A stretch of DNA of 32,083 nucleotides from an uncultured Oscillospiraceae bacterium (GTDB taxonomy: Bacteria; Bacillota; Clostridia; Oscillospirales; Oscillospiraceae): the NCBI GenBank assembly GCA_910577915.1, contig CAJTOM010000020.1, forward strand, positions 1-32,083, written 5' to 3'. Positions 1-7,696 of this stretch are shown here, in pieces. The stretch's first letter is position 1, and each line of letters begins with the position of its first letter. A program made the position numbers and the translations under genes. A model generated the notes under the pieces. The model saw only the letters and a program-made list of their open reading frames with translations, made no database searches and was not told the DNA's origin.

Positions 1-628
1 TGATATACTGGCCCTTGGCGGCGGCGGGCTTGGCCTTGACAATGGCGCCCATGAGGGCGTTGAAGTTGTCGTTGAGCTTCTCCGCGCCGAAGGAGACCTT
101 GCCGATGGGGCAGTGGATGATGTTGGTCTTGTCCAGACGGTACTCGATTTTACCGGCCTTGACCTCCTGAACGGCCTTGGCCACATCGGGGGTGACGGTG
201 CCGGCCTTGGGGGAGGGCATCAGGCCCTTGGGGCCCAGCAGCTTACCCAGGCGGCCCACGGTGCCCATCATGTCGGGGCTGGCCACGACCACGTCGAACT
301 CAAACCAGTTCTCCTTCTGGATCTTCTCCACCATGTCCATGTCGCCCACGTAGTCGGCGCCGGCCTCGCGGGCGGCGTCGGCCTTGTCGCCCTTGGCGAA
401 CACCAGCACCCGGACGGTCCTGCCGGTGCCGTGGGGGAGCACCACCGCGCCGCGGACCTGCTGGTCAGCGTGGCGGGAGTCAACGCCCAGCTTCACGTGG
501 AGCTCCACGGTCTCGTCAAACTTGGCGGAAGCGGTCTTGCAGATGAGCTCAAAGGCGTCCTTGGACTCGTAGAGAGTGGCCCGGTCAATCTGCTTGGCGC
601 TGTTCTGATATTTCTTTCCTCTAAACAT
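1..628 (-). CDS. rplA: 50S ribosomal protein L1 (3' end outside window)
   Basis: L1 sits on the mobile L1 stalk of the 50S subunit by the E site and in many bacteria also represses its own operon. The reading frame starts with ATG at 628-626 behind a strong GGAGGG about 10 bases upstream and runs open to the window edge, giving 209 codons of the usual roughly 230. Visible family landmarks are the N-terminal MFRGKKYQ, a central MGTVGRLGKLLGPKGLMP loop and GTVTPDVAKAVQEVKAGK. The gene follows rplK by 15 bases, the normal L11-L1 order. The next genes (rplJ, rplL expected) would lie left of the window. Identification is secure; only the last 20 or so residues are missing. Confidence 0.97.
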   Translation of the reverse strand, partial: MFRGKKYQNSAKQIDRATLYESKDAFELICKTASAKFDETVELHVKLGVDSRHADQQVRGAVVLPHGTGRTVRVLVFAKGDKADAAREAGADYVGDMDMVEKIQKENWFEFDVVVASPDMMGTVGRLGKLLGPKGLMPSPKAGTVTPDVAKAVQEVKAGKIEYRLDKTNIIHCPIGKVSFGAEKLNDNFNALMGAIVKAKPAAAKGQYI

Positions 629-643
629 TTCTCAAGCCCTCCT

Positions 644-1069
644 TTATTCACCCACGACGACGCCCATGCTGCGGGCCGTGCCGGCGATCATGCTCATGGC
701 GGACTCCAGGCTGGCGGCGTTCAGGTCGGGCATCTTGGTCTCGGCGATCTTCTGCACATCGGCCTTGCTGATGGTGGCCACCTTGGTCTTGTTGGGCACG
801 CCGGAGCCGGATTCAATGTTGCAGGCCTTCTTGATGAGGACCGCGGCAGGGGGGGTCTTGGTGATGAAAGAGAAGGAGCGGTCAGAGTAGACGGTGATGA
901 TGACAGGGATGATCATGCCCATGTCGTTCTTGGTCCGCTCGTTGAACTCCTTGGTGAAGGCGGCGATGTTCACGCCGTGCTGGCCCAGAGCGGGGCCCAC
1001 GGGGGGAGCGGGCGTCGCCTTGCCCGCGGGGATCTGCAGCTTAACGTATCCTACGACTTTCTGTGCCAT
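644..1069 (-). CDS. rplK: 50S ribosomal protein L11
   Basis: L11 forms the GTPase-associated centre of the 50S subunit with 23S rRNA helices 43/44. The 141-residue product is full length. The Pro-rich N-terminal segment (KLQIPAGKATPAPPVGPALG) is the conserved hinge/antibiotic-binding region; the C-terminal RNA-binding half includes NKTKVATISKADVQKIAE and ends SMGVVVGE. The start is ATG at 1069 behind AGGAGGT. It lies between nusG and rplA on the same strand, and its long 5' leader carries a candidate L1-binding element (1094-1132). Confidence 0.98.
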   Translation of the reverse strand: MAQKVVGYVKLQIPAGKATPAPPVGPALGQHGVNIAAFTKEFNERTKNDMGMIIPVIITVYSDRSFSFITKTPPAAVLIKKACNIESGSGVPNKTKVATISKADVQKIAETKMPDLNAASLESAMSMIAGTARSMGVVVGE

Positions 1070-1093
1070 GTTCAGGCACCTCCTTGATATAAT

Positions 1094-1132
1094 GTGGTGG
1101 TAGCAGGGCGCTCAGAAAGGCGCCCCTCCCAC
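1094..1132 (-). promoter_or_regulatory. Candidate L1-binding autoregulatory leader of rplK-rplA
   Basis: Read on the minus strand, the leader has GTGGGAGG (1132-1125) facing TACCACCAC (1102-1094). A GC stem lies between them (GGGCGC 1106-1111 pairs with GCGCCC 1120-1125). The GTGGGAGG...TACCACC pairing with an asymmetric internal loop resembles the L1-binding site of 23S rRNA (GGTGGGAGG...ATACCACC), the mimicry by which L1 represses L11-L1 mRNA. Its place directly before the rplK ribosome binding site fits. The motif is seen; the function is inferred from the family. Confidence 0.7.
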
Positions 1133-1164
1133 GTGCCGCGCGCTGCGGCGAAAAAGCGCTGTCG

Positions 1165-1183
1165 GGGCGGATATTGTCCGCCC
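1165..1183 (-). other. nusG-rplK intergenic hairpin
   Basis: A perfect 7-bp stem (GGGCGGA/TCCGCCC, 5-base loop) lies just after the nusG stop. On the minus strand no T-run directly follows, and rplK and rplA continue on the same strand, so it is probably an mRNA-stability or processing hairpin, or at most a leaky attenuator. Confidence 0.4.
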
Positions 1184-1205
1184 GGGCCGGGATCCGGGAC
1201 GCCGC

Positions 1206-1733
1206 CTATCCGACGACCTCCACCTGGTCCAGCTCCATCTCGACGGGGGTCTCGCGGCCGAACATGGACACCACCACGGTGACCTTGTTCTTCTCCGCGT
1301 CGATCTCCTCCACCACGCCGGTGAAGGATTCCAGGGGGCCGTCGTTGATGCGCACCCGGTCGCCCTCCTTGTAGCTGACCACGACCTCGTGCTTCTCCAT
1401 GCCCCACTCCCGGACCTCGTCGTCGCTGAGGGGGATGGGCTTGTTGCTGGCCTCGCCGACGAAGCCGGTGACGCCCCGCACGTTGCGCACTAAGTGCCAC
1501 GTGTCGTCGGTCATCACCATCTTGATGAGCACGTAGCCGGGGAAGACCTTCCGCTCCACCTCCTTGGCCGCGCCGGACTCGCTGATCTCGGTCACGGTCT
1601 CCAGGGGGATTTGGATATCCAGAATCATCTCCTCCAGGTGGCGGTTGGTGACGAACTTCTCAATGGTGGTCTTCACGGCGTTTTCGTAGCCGGAGTAGGT
1701 GTGGACAACATACCACTTCGCGTTTTCGGACAT
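1206..1733 (-). CDS. nusG: Transcription termination/antitermination factor NusG
   Basis: NusG binds RNA polymerase beside the clamp and modulates pausing and termination, and can couple transcription to translation. The 175-residue product has the NGN domain at the N-terminus (KWYVVHTYSGYENAV, residues 6-20; FPGYVLIKMVM in the middle; VRNVRGVTGFVG) and a KOW domain at the C-terminus (EGDRVRINDGPLESFTGVV). Length and order are typical. It follows secE by 15 bases, the classic secE-nusG pair, and is followed by a longer leader before rplK. Confidence 0.98.
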   Translation of the reverse strand: MSENAKWYVVHTYSGYENAVKTTIEKFVTNRHLEEMILDIQIPLETVTEISESGAAKEVERKVFPGYVLIKMVMTDDTWHLVRNVRGVTGFVGEASNKPIPLSDDEVREWGMEKHEVVVSYKEGDRVRINDGPLESFTGVVEEIDAEKNKVTVVVSMFGRETPVEMELDQVEVVG

Positions 1734-1748
1734 ACTCCTCTCGCCCTC

Positions 1749-1964
1749 TTACGCGTTGAAGAGCCCGAAGATAGTCTTGATGAACAGGCCGGCCACGCCG
1801 TCGAAGATCCAGATGCACGCGCCGATGAGCACGCTGTAGAGGATCACGGTCCCGGTATTCTTGGCCACCTTCTCAGGGGTGGGCCAGACGACCTTTTTCA
1901 GCTCGCTTCTCATCTCGCGGAACCAGCGGCCCCGGTCCTTTTTGACTTTCTTTTCTTCAGCCAT
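1749..1964 (-). CDS. secE: Preprotein translocase subunit SecE
   Basis: SecE clamps the SecY channel of the Sec translocon in the cytoplasmic membrane. The 71-residue product is the short single-span Gram-positive form: a charged cytosolic N-terminus (AEEKKVKKDRGRW), the conserved amphipathic helix ELKKVVWPTPEKV, then one membrane segment from about residue 40 to 65. It lies between rpmG (18 bases upstream) and nusG (15 bases downstream). The short length and conserved WPTPE make the call firm. Confidence 0.95.
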   Translation of the reverse strand: MAEEKKVKKDRGRWFREMRSELKKVVWPTPEKVAKNTGTVILYSVLIGACIWIFDGVAGLFIKTIFGLFNA

Positions 1965-1982
1965 GATGAACGTTCCTTTCCA

Positions 1983-2132
1983 TTACTTCGTCTCAGAGTG
2001 AACAGTGTGCTTCCGGCAGAACGGGCAGTACTTCTTCATCTCCAGCCGATCCGGGTCGTTCTTCTTGTTCTTGACTGTGTTGTAGTTCCTCTGCTTGCAC
2101 TCGCTGCATCTCAAAGTGATCTTGACACGCAT
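1983..2132 (-). CDS. rpmG: 50S ribosomal protein L33
   Basis: A small zinc-type L33 of 49 residues. The ATG at 2132 has AAGGAGGTG 11 bases upstream, which favours it over in-frame codons further up. Two CxxC pairs (CSEC near residue 10, CPFC near residue 37) mark the zinc-binding (C+) version, as opposed to the Cys-free version many Firmicutes carry as a zinc-starvation spare. It is the first gene of the secE-nusG-rplK-rplA transcription unit, behind the promoter at 2271-2299. Confidence 0.93.
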   Translation of the reverse strand: MRVKITLRCSECKQRNYNTVKNKKNDPDRLEMKKYCPFCRKHTVHSETK

Positions 2133-2270
2133 TTGTAGCGGCACCTCCTTATCCATGTATGCGGGATCGCGTCCCGTACTGATTTGCCTCCCTGTCAGGA
2201 GGGGGCGGCCTCTCCGCGCGGGAAGCGAAAAGCGCGCAAAAAGAAAGCCCCATTTCCACAGGTAAGGACA

Positions 2271-2299
2271 AGTGTACCACAAGCGGGCGGCCAGGTCAA
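2271..2299 (-). promoter_or_regulatory. Sigma-A-type promoter of rpmG-secE-nusG-rplK-rplA
   Basis: On the minus strand TTGACC (2299-2294) and TACACT (2276-2271) are separated by exactly 17 bases. Initiation near 2264 leaves an rpmG leader of about 130 bases containing a CCTCC/GGAGG hairpin (around 2190-2206). Confidence 0.75.
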
Positions 2300-2365
2300 T
2301 ATAATTTTTGCAAAGTTGACATAAATTTTTCAGAGAATCCACTTTTTTTTCCCGCGCGGATATTG

Positions 2366-2371
2366 TATAAT
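2366..2371 (+). promoter_or_regulatory. Possible -10 box for ruvX operon
   Basis: A perfect TATAAT lies 60 bases before the ruvX start. The matching -35 position falls in a T-run with no good consensus, and a perfect TTGACA (2316-2321) is spaced too far away. The assignment rests mainly on the -10. It diverges from the rpmG promoter. Confidence 0.45.
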
Positions 2372-2431
2372 ACTGGGTGATTGCGGTCTGAGGCCGCAAA
2401 AAGAGCTGTGATAAGAAAAAGGAGGAGCGCG

Positions 2432-2875
2432 ATGCGCGTGATGGCCATCGATTACGGAGACGCCCACACCGGTGTGGCGGTCTCCGATCTGACCGGCCTG
2501 CTGGCCGGCTATACGGACACCATTCACTCCCGCAGAAGGGAGGAGGTGGTGCGCCGCCTGGGGGAGATCATCGGCGAGTATACTGTGGAGGAGCTGGTGC
2601 TGGGCTACCCGAAGAATATGGACGGCACCCTGGGGCCCCGGGCGGAGAAGGCGGCGGCGCTGGCCGCAGAGCTGGAGGCGGCCTTCGGCCTGCCGGTGTG
2701 CCTGTGGGACGAGCGGCGGACCACCATCGACGCCCACAACATCCTGGCCGCCGCGGGCAAGGACGCCAGAAAGCGGAAGAAGACGGTGGACGCCGTGGCG
2801 GCGGCCCTGATCCTGGAGGGGTACCTGACCCGCCGGAGGAGCGGGCGGACAGGGCGCGCCGTGGACGGAGAATAG
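2432..2875 (+). CDS. ruvX: RuvX/YqgF-family Holliday-junction resolvase-like nuclease
   Basis: A 147-residue RNase H-fold protein, by family an essential or near-essential nuclease linked to 16S rRNA 5' processing and possible junction resolution. The N-terminal VMAIDYGDAHTGVAVSD holds the first catalytic Asp; LVLGYPKNMDGT and LWDERRTT carry the other conserved motifs, and the C-terminus has a DAVAAALILEGYL segment. The ATG at 2432 follows AAGGAGG by 6 bases, which makes it better than the in-frame start 51 bases upstream. It is 13 bases from the next gene, so probably the first gene of the envelope operon. Confidence 0.93.
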   Translation: MRVMAIDYGDAHTGVAVSDLTGLLAGYTDTIHSRRREEVVRRLGEIIGEYTVEELVLGYPKNMDGTLGPRAEKAAALAAELEAAFGLPVCLWDERRTTIDAHNILAAAGKDARKRKKTVDAVAAALILEGYLTRRRSGRTGRAVDGE

Positions 2876-2888
2876 AAAGGAGATCCCA

Positions 2889-5072
2889 ATGAAGGAGTAC
2901 ATGAAGAGAAACGCGGTGCTGCTGGTGCTGCTGGCCGCCGCCGTGGCGGTCAGCGCAGCCGTCATCGCCGGGCGGTGGCGGGTGGAGGCCGGCAATAAGC
3001 AGTACGATATACTCATCGACTACAACGAGGTGGAGCTCATGGCCGAGCAGAGCGGCCGCGACGTGTCCTGGTGGCTGGAGCAGTTCCGGGACATGGGGCT
3101 GACCCGTGTAGCGCTGACGGAGGAGACCCTGGCGTCCTTGATGGAGAACTCCCCCCTGCCGGTGACCGCCACAGTGATGGACGCCGTGCTCCAGGACGCG
3201 GACTGGGCGGAGAGCTACCCCGCCGCCTTCGTCAGCGCCATTGAGGCCTACGGCTACGACCGCTTTGACGTGCTGGTGGAGGTGTTTGGCCGGGAGGCCG
3301 CCGGGTTCGTGGTGGACGCGGTGGAGCGGCGCTTCCACAGCGAGGATCTGGTGGTGCTCGACCAGGGGGAGGAGGCCTATATCCTCATCAACTCCACCGT
3401 GGACGACGCCCTCTACGAGCGGGACGAGGGCTACTACACCACCGCCGGCAAGTCCTTCTCCTCCCGCAGCGTTCTCTCGGCCTCGAAGCTCATGTACGTC
3501 TCTCTGGGCCTGATGCCGGAGAAGGTGGAGCGCATCCAGTCCCTGGGGCTGGAGGTGGCCCCCCGGACCATCTGCTACAACAACTTCAACGACGCCCGCT
3601 ACACCCAGGCCGTCATCGAGGGCTATGAGCGCTTCGGCATCACCCCGGCGTATATCATCGCCGGGGGCGAGTCCATCGTGGGCTACGGCGGCGGGGAGGA
3701 GATCCTGCTGGACTATATCCGGGATAACGGCATCACCGTCGGCCTCATTGAGACCAACGTGCAGCGGGAGAACCTGATGCAGGCCGGGGTGGACGCCGTC
3801 ATTGAGGCGGCGGACTACAACACCGTGCGGGTGTTCTCCATGTGGGACTACGTCCAGTACCGCTACGGCTACTACGGCTATGAGGGTACGGAGGAGATCG
3901 TCAACACCCTCTTCCGGGCCATCGTGGAGCGCAACATCCGGGTGATCTACTTCAAGCCCTTCAAGCAGACCGACGACAGCCATGTCTATATCACCGACCC
4001 CCAGGTCTACCGGGAGGCCCTGGAGAGCCTGAACACCCGCCTGGCCGCCCACGGTATCACCCTGGGCAGGGCCTCGGTGATGGAGAACTATCAGGTACCC
4101 GCCCTGGCCATGCTGGCGCTGGGGCTGGGGGCCGGCCTGGGCGGCGCGCTTCTGCCGGACACCTTCCTGCCCATGAAGCGGAAGTGGACCCTGCTGCTGG
4201 CGGGGGCCGCCGGGCTGTGCGTGGGAGCGGCGTGGCTGGTGATGCCCAACTCCTTTAAGCTGCTGGCCAGCTTCGCCGGGGCGGTGGTGTTTGCCTGCCT
4301 GGCCGCCGCCTTCTTCCTGCGCGCTGCCAAGGGGGTGGGGGAGCGCCTGCGCCCGGACGCCGGGCTGCTGCGGATTCTCCCCCGCGCCGCCGGGATTCTG
4401 CTGGCGGCGGTGCTCATCTCCCTGGCGGGGGCCATGATGACCGCCGCGCCCCTGTCCTCCACCGATTTCATGCTGGAGCTGGGCATCTTCCGGGGGGTCA
4501 AGCTGGCCCAGCTGCTGCCCCTGGCCTTCTTCTGCCTGCTGTTTGTCTCCTACTACGGCGTCTTTGAAAAGGACCGGAGGGAGAACAGCCTCCAGGTCCG
4601 GGACATTGTCACCGCCCTGCGCTGGAACATCCCGGTGTGGGCCCTGGTGCTGCTGGGGGCGGTGGCCCTGGCGGGGTACTACTACCTGGCCCGCACCGGC
4701 CACGAGACGGAGGTCTCCGTGTCTACGCTGGAGATCCTGCTGCGCAATGATCTGGAGAATTGGCTGCTGGCCCGGCCCCGGACCAAGGAGTTTCTGGTGG
4801 CCTTCCCCTGCGTGATGCTGGCGGTGTACAGCGCGGTGCGCCGCCTGCCCTTCTGGACGGCTCTGTTCGGCCTGGCGGGCACCATCGGCATGACCAGCGT
4901 GTGCAACACCTTCATGCACATCCGCACGCCGCTGTATCTGGGCTTTGTGCGCACGGGCTACGCCGTGCTGCTGGGGCTGGCGCTGGGAGCGGTGTATATG
5001 GCGTGCTTCGAGGCGCTGCTCCGGCTGTACCGGGCCGTGCGGAAAAAATATTTTGAGACGGAACAGAGATAA
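2889..5072 (+). CDS. DUF5693-family membrane protein
   Basis: A 727-residue membrane protein resembling the DUF5693 family, which travels with csaB in Firmicutes. A signal-anchor helix (about residues 8-27) leads into a large domain of about 370 residues predicted to be extracytoplasmic. This domain repeatedly mentions aromatic-rich GYY/YGYYGYEG stretches and may have a barrel-like glycan-handling fold. It is followed from about residue 400 by eight or more membrane segments. The start has AAAGGAG 7 bases upstream. The stop overlaps the csaB start by one base (TAATG), so the two are translationally coupled. A role in secondary cell-wall polymer or surface glycan assembly is inferred from context only; no enzymatic motif was recognised. 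Confidence 0.8.
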   Translation: MKEYMKRNAVLLVLLAAAVAVSAAVIAGRWRVEAGNKQYDILIDYNEVELMAEQSGRDVSWWLEQFRDMGLTRVALTEETLASLMENSPLPVTATVMDAVLQDADWAESYPAAFVSAIEAYGYDRFDVLVEVFGREAAGFVVDAVERRFHSEDLVVLDQGEEAYILINSTVDDALYERDEGYYTTAGKSFSSRSVLSASKLMYVSLGLMPEKVERIQSLGLEVAPRTICYNNFNDARYTQAVIEGYERFGITPAYIIAGGESIVGYGGGEEILLDYIRDNGITVGLIETNVQRENLMQAGVDAVIEAADYNTVRVFSMWDYVQYRYGYYGYEGTEEIVNTLFRAIVERNIRVIYFKPFKQTDDSHVYITDPQVYREALESLNTRLAAHGITLGRASVMENYQVPALAMLALGLGAGLGGALLPDTFLPMKRKWTLLLAGAAGLCVGAAWLVMPNSFKLLASFAGAVVFACLAAAFFLRAAKGVGERLRPDAGLLRILPRAAGILLAAVLISLAGAMMTAAPLSSTDFMLELGIFRGVKLAQLLPLAFFCLLFVSYYGVFEKDRRENSLQVRDIVTALRWNIPVWALVLLGAVALAGYYYLARTGHETEVSVSTLEILLRNDLENWLLARPRTKEFLVAFPCVMLAVYSAVRRLPFWTALFGLAGTIGMTSVCNTFMHIRTPLYLGFVRTGYAVLLGLALGAVYMACFEALLRLYRAVRKKYFETEQR

Positions 5073-6175
5073 TGTACAAGATACTGATTTCGGGCTACTA
5101 CGGCTTCAACAACATTGGAGACGAGTCCATCCTCCGCACGGTCATCGACAACCTGCGGGAGAAGCTGCCGGACGTGGACATCACCGTCCTGTCCCAGAAC
5201 CCCGGCCTGACGGCGGAGAAGTACGGCGTCAAGGCGATGCGGCGGATGAACATCTCGGACATTTTCTGCTCGGTGAGAGGCTGCGACCTGCTGCTCTCGG
5301 GGGGCGGGAGCCTGCTGCAGGACGCCACCAGCAGGAAGAGCATCCTCTATTATCTGGCGATCCTGGCCCTGGCCCAGCTGCTGGGGAAGCGGACGTTCAT
5401 CTACAGCCAGGGCATCGGCCCCATCACCGGGCGCGTCAACTGCCGCCTCACTGCCCTGGTGCTGCGGCGGACCGACGGCATCGTGGTCCGGGACGAGGAG
5501 AGCCGGTGCCGCCTCCAGGCCATCGGCGTGCCGGAGGGCCTCATCCACGTCACCGCCGATCCGGTCATCCGGGTCAAAAAGCCGGACCCCGCCCAGGGGC
5601 TGGCGCTGCTGGAGCGGGAGGGCTGTCCCCGCCGGCCGGGGCGGCTCACCGTGGGCTGGGCGGTAAAGGCCCGGAAGCCGGACAAGCACCTCCTCCAGGA
5701 GGTGGAGAAGTGCATCCTCTGGCTGCGGGAGGCCTACGGCGCGGACTCGGTGCTCATCCCCTTCTACCACAAGGAGGATGTGGGCGTGTGCGCCGGCGTG
5801 GCGGAGCGCCTGGGGGGCCAGGCGGGGTGCCTGCGGGAGAAATACCTGTCGGAGGAGACCCTGTCCATCATCGGGTGCATGGACGTGCTGGTGGGGGTGC
5901 GCCTCCACTCGCTGATCTATGCCGCCGTCATGGGGGTGCCGATGATCGGCATCAGCTATGACCCGAAGGTGGAGGCCTTCCTCGCCTCCATCCAGCGGGA
6001 GAGCGGCTTTACGGTGAAAAACTTCTGCCTGGAGGGCTTCCAGAAGGCCTTCCGGGAGACCATGGAGAACCGGGAGGCCATCCGCGCCGGCACGGCCCGG
6101 AGCCTGGAGGAGCTGATTTCAAAACTGGATCAGAACGAGGAGCTGATCCGCGCAATCATGGAGCAGAGAACGTGA
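5072..6175 (+). CDS. csaB: Polysaccharide pyruvyl transferase CsaB
   Basis: By family, CsaB transfers pyruvate from PEP onto a secondary cell-wall polysaccharide, creating the ketal recognised by SLH-domain surface proteins. The 367-residue product has the GT-B-like layout: the N-terminal SGYYGFNNIGDESILRTV, the middle motif YSQGIGPITGRVNC, and the C-terminal GVRLHSLIYAAVMGVPMIG (about residues 275-293), whose Arg-His pair is conserved in the family. It overlaps both neighbours (1 base upstream, 4 bases with murJ), an operon sign. No SLH protein is encoded in this window, so the anchored partner lies elsewhere. Confidence 0.93.
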   Translation: MYKILISGYYGFNNIGDESILRTVIDNLREKLPDVDITVLSQNPGLTAEKYGVKAMRRMNISDIFCSVRGCDLLLSGGGSLLQDATSRKSILYYLAILALAQLLGKRTFIYSQGIGPITGRVNCRLTALVLRRTDGIVVRDEESRCRLQAIGVPEGLIHVTADPVIRVKKPDPAQGLALLEREGCPRRPGRLTVGWAVKARKPDKHLLQEVEKCILWLREAYGADSVLIPFYHKEDVGVCAGVAERLGGQAGCLREKYLSEETLSIIGCMDVLVGVRLHSLIYAAVMGVPMIGISYDPKVEAFLASIQRESGFTVKNFCLEGFQKAFRETMENREAIRAGTARSLEELISKLDQNEELIRAIMEQRT

Positions 6176-7695
6176 AAGAAAATCGTACGGTCCATCTCAT
6201 CAGCGGCGTGACCCTGGTCACCCTGTTTGCCAAGCTGCTGGGGATCGTCCGGGAGTCCCAGCAGGCCCGGACCTTCGGCACCCTGGCGGCGGCGGAGCTC
6301 TACACCACCGCCAACAACACCACCATTTATCTCTATACCACCGTGGCCTACGCCCTGTGCGTGGCGGCGGTGCCCATCCTCACCCAGCGCCTGCGCCGGG
6401 ACCGGCGGGAGGGCTATGCCGCCGCCGGCAACCTCATCACCATCACGGTCCTGCTCAGCCTCTTGGCGGCGGGCGGGTGGATCGCCTTCACCTTCACCCC
6501 CTGGATGGGGGCGCTCTGGGAGGGCTCCGCCCAGGAGGCGGCCCAGCTGGCCGTCTATATGCGCGTCATGGCCCTCACCCTGCCGGTGATCGTGCTGACG
6601 TACCTGCTGGTGGCCCTGTTCCAGTCCCTGGGCCACTTCATGCTCCAGGGCAGCATGTCCATCCCCTACAACATGGCGCTGATCATCTTTCTGGCGGCGG
6701 GGGCGCAGCGGCTGGGCGTGGGGGGCTACGTGGCGGCGGTGGCCCTGGCCTGGCTGCTGCAGCTGGCCATGACGGCGCCCTATATGCGCGGGGAGCGGGT
6801 GCGTCTGCGCCCCGCGCTGGATCTGCGGGCGGACTATGTGTGGACCTTCCTCAAGACCGCCGCCGTGACGGTGGTGACCACATCCATTTTCCTCTTCTGC
6901 TACCTCCAGGACTCCGGCATGACCGTGCAGCTCTCCGGCGGTCCGGTCAGCGCCTTTTACTACGCCGATAAGCTTTTCACCCCCCTGACCACCACCCTGG
7001 TCTACTCCATCAGCACCGTCCTCTTCCCCAAGTTCAGCGAGAAGTACACCGAGGGGGCCGGGGAGGCGTATCTCCGCTATATCTGGAAGGTGCTGCGCAG
7101 CACCCTGCTGCTCATCCTGCCCATCTCCGCCATTCTGGCGGCCTTCGGCACCCCCATCGTCCGGGTCCTCTTCGAGGGTGGCAACTTCGGGCCGGACTCC
7201 ACCGCCGCCACCGGGGCCATCTTCGCCGTATACGCCCTGTCCATGGCGGGCTTCTGCGTGCTGGATCTGCTGAGCAAGGCCTACTACACCATGGAGAAGA
7301 CCCTGGCGCCCCTGCTGGTGAACGGTGGGATCCTGCTGTGCAACTGGGGGCTGAACAGGCTGCTGGGCCCCCGCTGGGGCGGGGCCGGCCTGGCGGCGGC
7401 CACGGCGGTTTCCATCTCCGCCGGCGGCCTGGTGATGGCGCTGCTGCTGCTGGGGCGGACCGGGGGGATCCGGACTGCCCCGCTGGTCAAGAGCCTGGCG
7501 GCGGCCGTTGTCACCGGCGGCGGGCTGTGCGCCCTCACCGGCCTGGTCCTCACCGGCCTGGAGAGCAAGCTGCAGCTGGTGGCCAAATGCGTAGGCATGG
7601 GGGCCGCGGCGGCGGCCGTGTACCTGCTGTTGCTGCTCCTGCTCCGGCAGGAGGATCTGCTGGAGCTGGCGCGGCGGTATCGGAGGAGAGGGTGA
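6172..7695 (+). CDS. murJ: MurJ/MviN-family lipid II flippase
   Basis: A polytopic membrane protein of 507 residues with about 14 predicted spans, matching the MOP-superfamily flippase MurJ that moves lipid II (or a related undecaprenyl-linked glycan) across the membrane. The N-terminus shows the conserved LLGIVRESQQARTFG, and the central region has FYYADKLFTPLTTTL followed by SISTVLFPKFSE, both family hallmarks. It starts with GTG in a 4-base overlap with the csaB stop, so translation is coupled. Given csaB and DUF5693 next to it, its cargo could be a cell-wall polymer intermediate rather than lipid II; sequence alone cannot decide. Confidence 0.9.
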   Translation: MKENRTVHLISGVTLVTLFAKLLGIVRESQQARTFGTLAAAELYTTANNTTIYLYTTVAYALCVAAVPILTQRLRRDRREGYAAAGNLITITVLLSLLAAGGWIAFTFTPWMGALWEGSAQEAAQLAVYMRVMALTLPVIVLTYLLVALFQSLGHFMLQGSMSIPYNMALIIFLAAGAQRLGVGGYVAAVALAWLLQLAMTAPYMRGERVRLRPALDLRADYVWTFLKTAAVTVVTTSIFLFCYLQDSGMTVQLSGGPVSAFYYADKLFTPLTTTLVYSISTVLFPKFSEKYTEGAGEAYLRYIWKVLRSTLLLILPISAILAAFGTPIVRVLFEGGNFGPDSTAATGAIFAVYALSMAGFCVLDLLSKAYYTMEKTLAPLLVNGGILLCNWGLNRLLGPRWGGAGLAAATAVSISAGGLVMALLLLGRTGGIRTAPLVKSLAAAVVTGGGLCALTGLVLTGLESKLQLVAKCVGMGAAAAAVYLLLLLLLRQEDLLELARRYRRRG

Positions 7696-7696
7696 G

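Noticed and set aside
113..1087. Long plus-strand open frame opposite rplA/rplK
   Set aside because: It is antisense to two securely identified ribosomal protein genes, lacks a ribosome binding site and has His/Gly/Val-rich shadow composition typical of GC-rich DNA.
2316..2344. TTGACA as -35 for ruvX
   Set aside because: No acceptable -10 at 16-18 bases; the real TATAAT is 44 bases further on.
2568..4919. Very long minus-strand open frame opposite ruvX and DUF5693
   Set aside because: Composition is Gln/His/Gly/Pro-rich without any domain, produced by the codon bias of the real plus-strand genes; no start signal.
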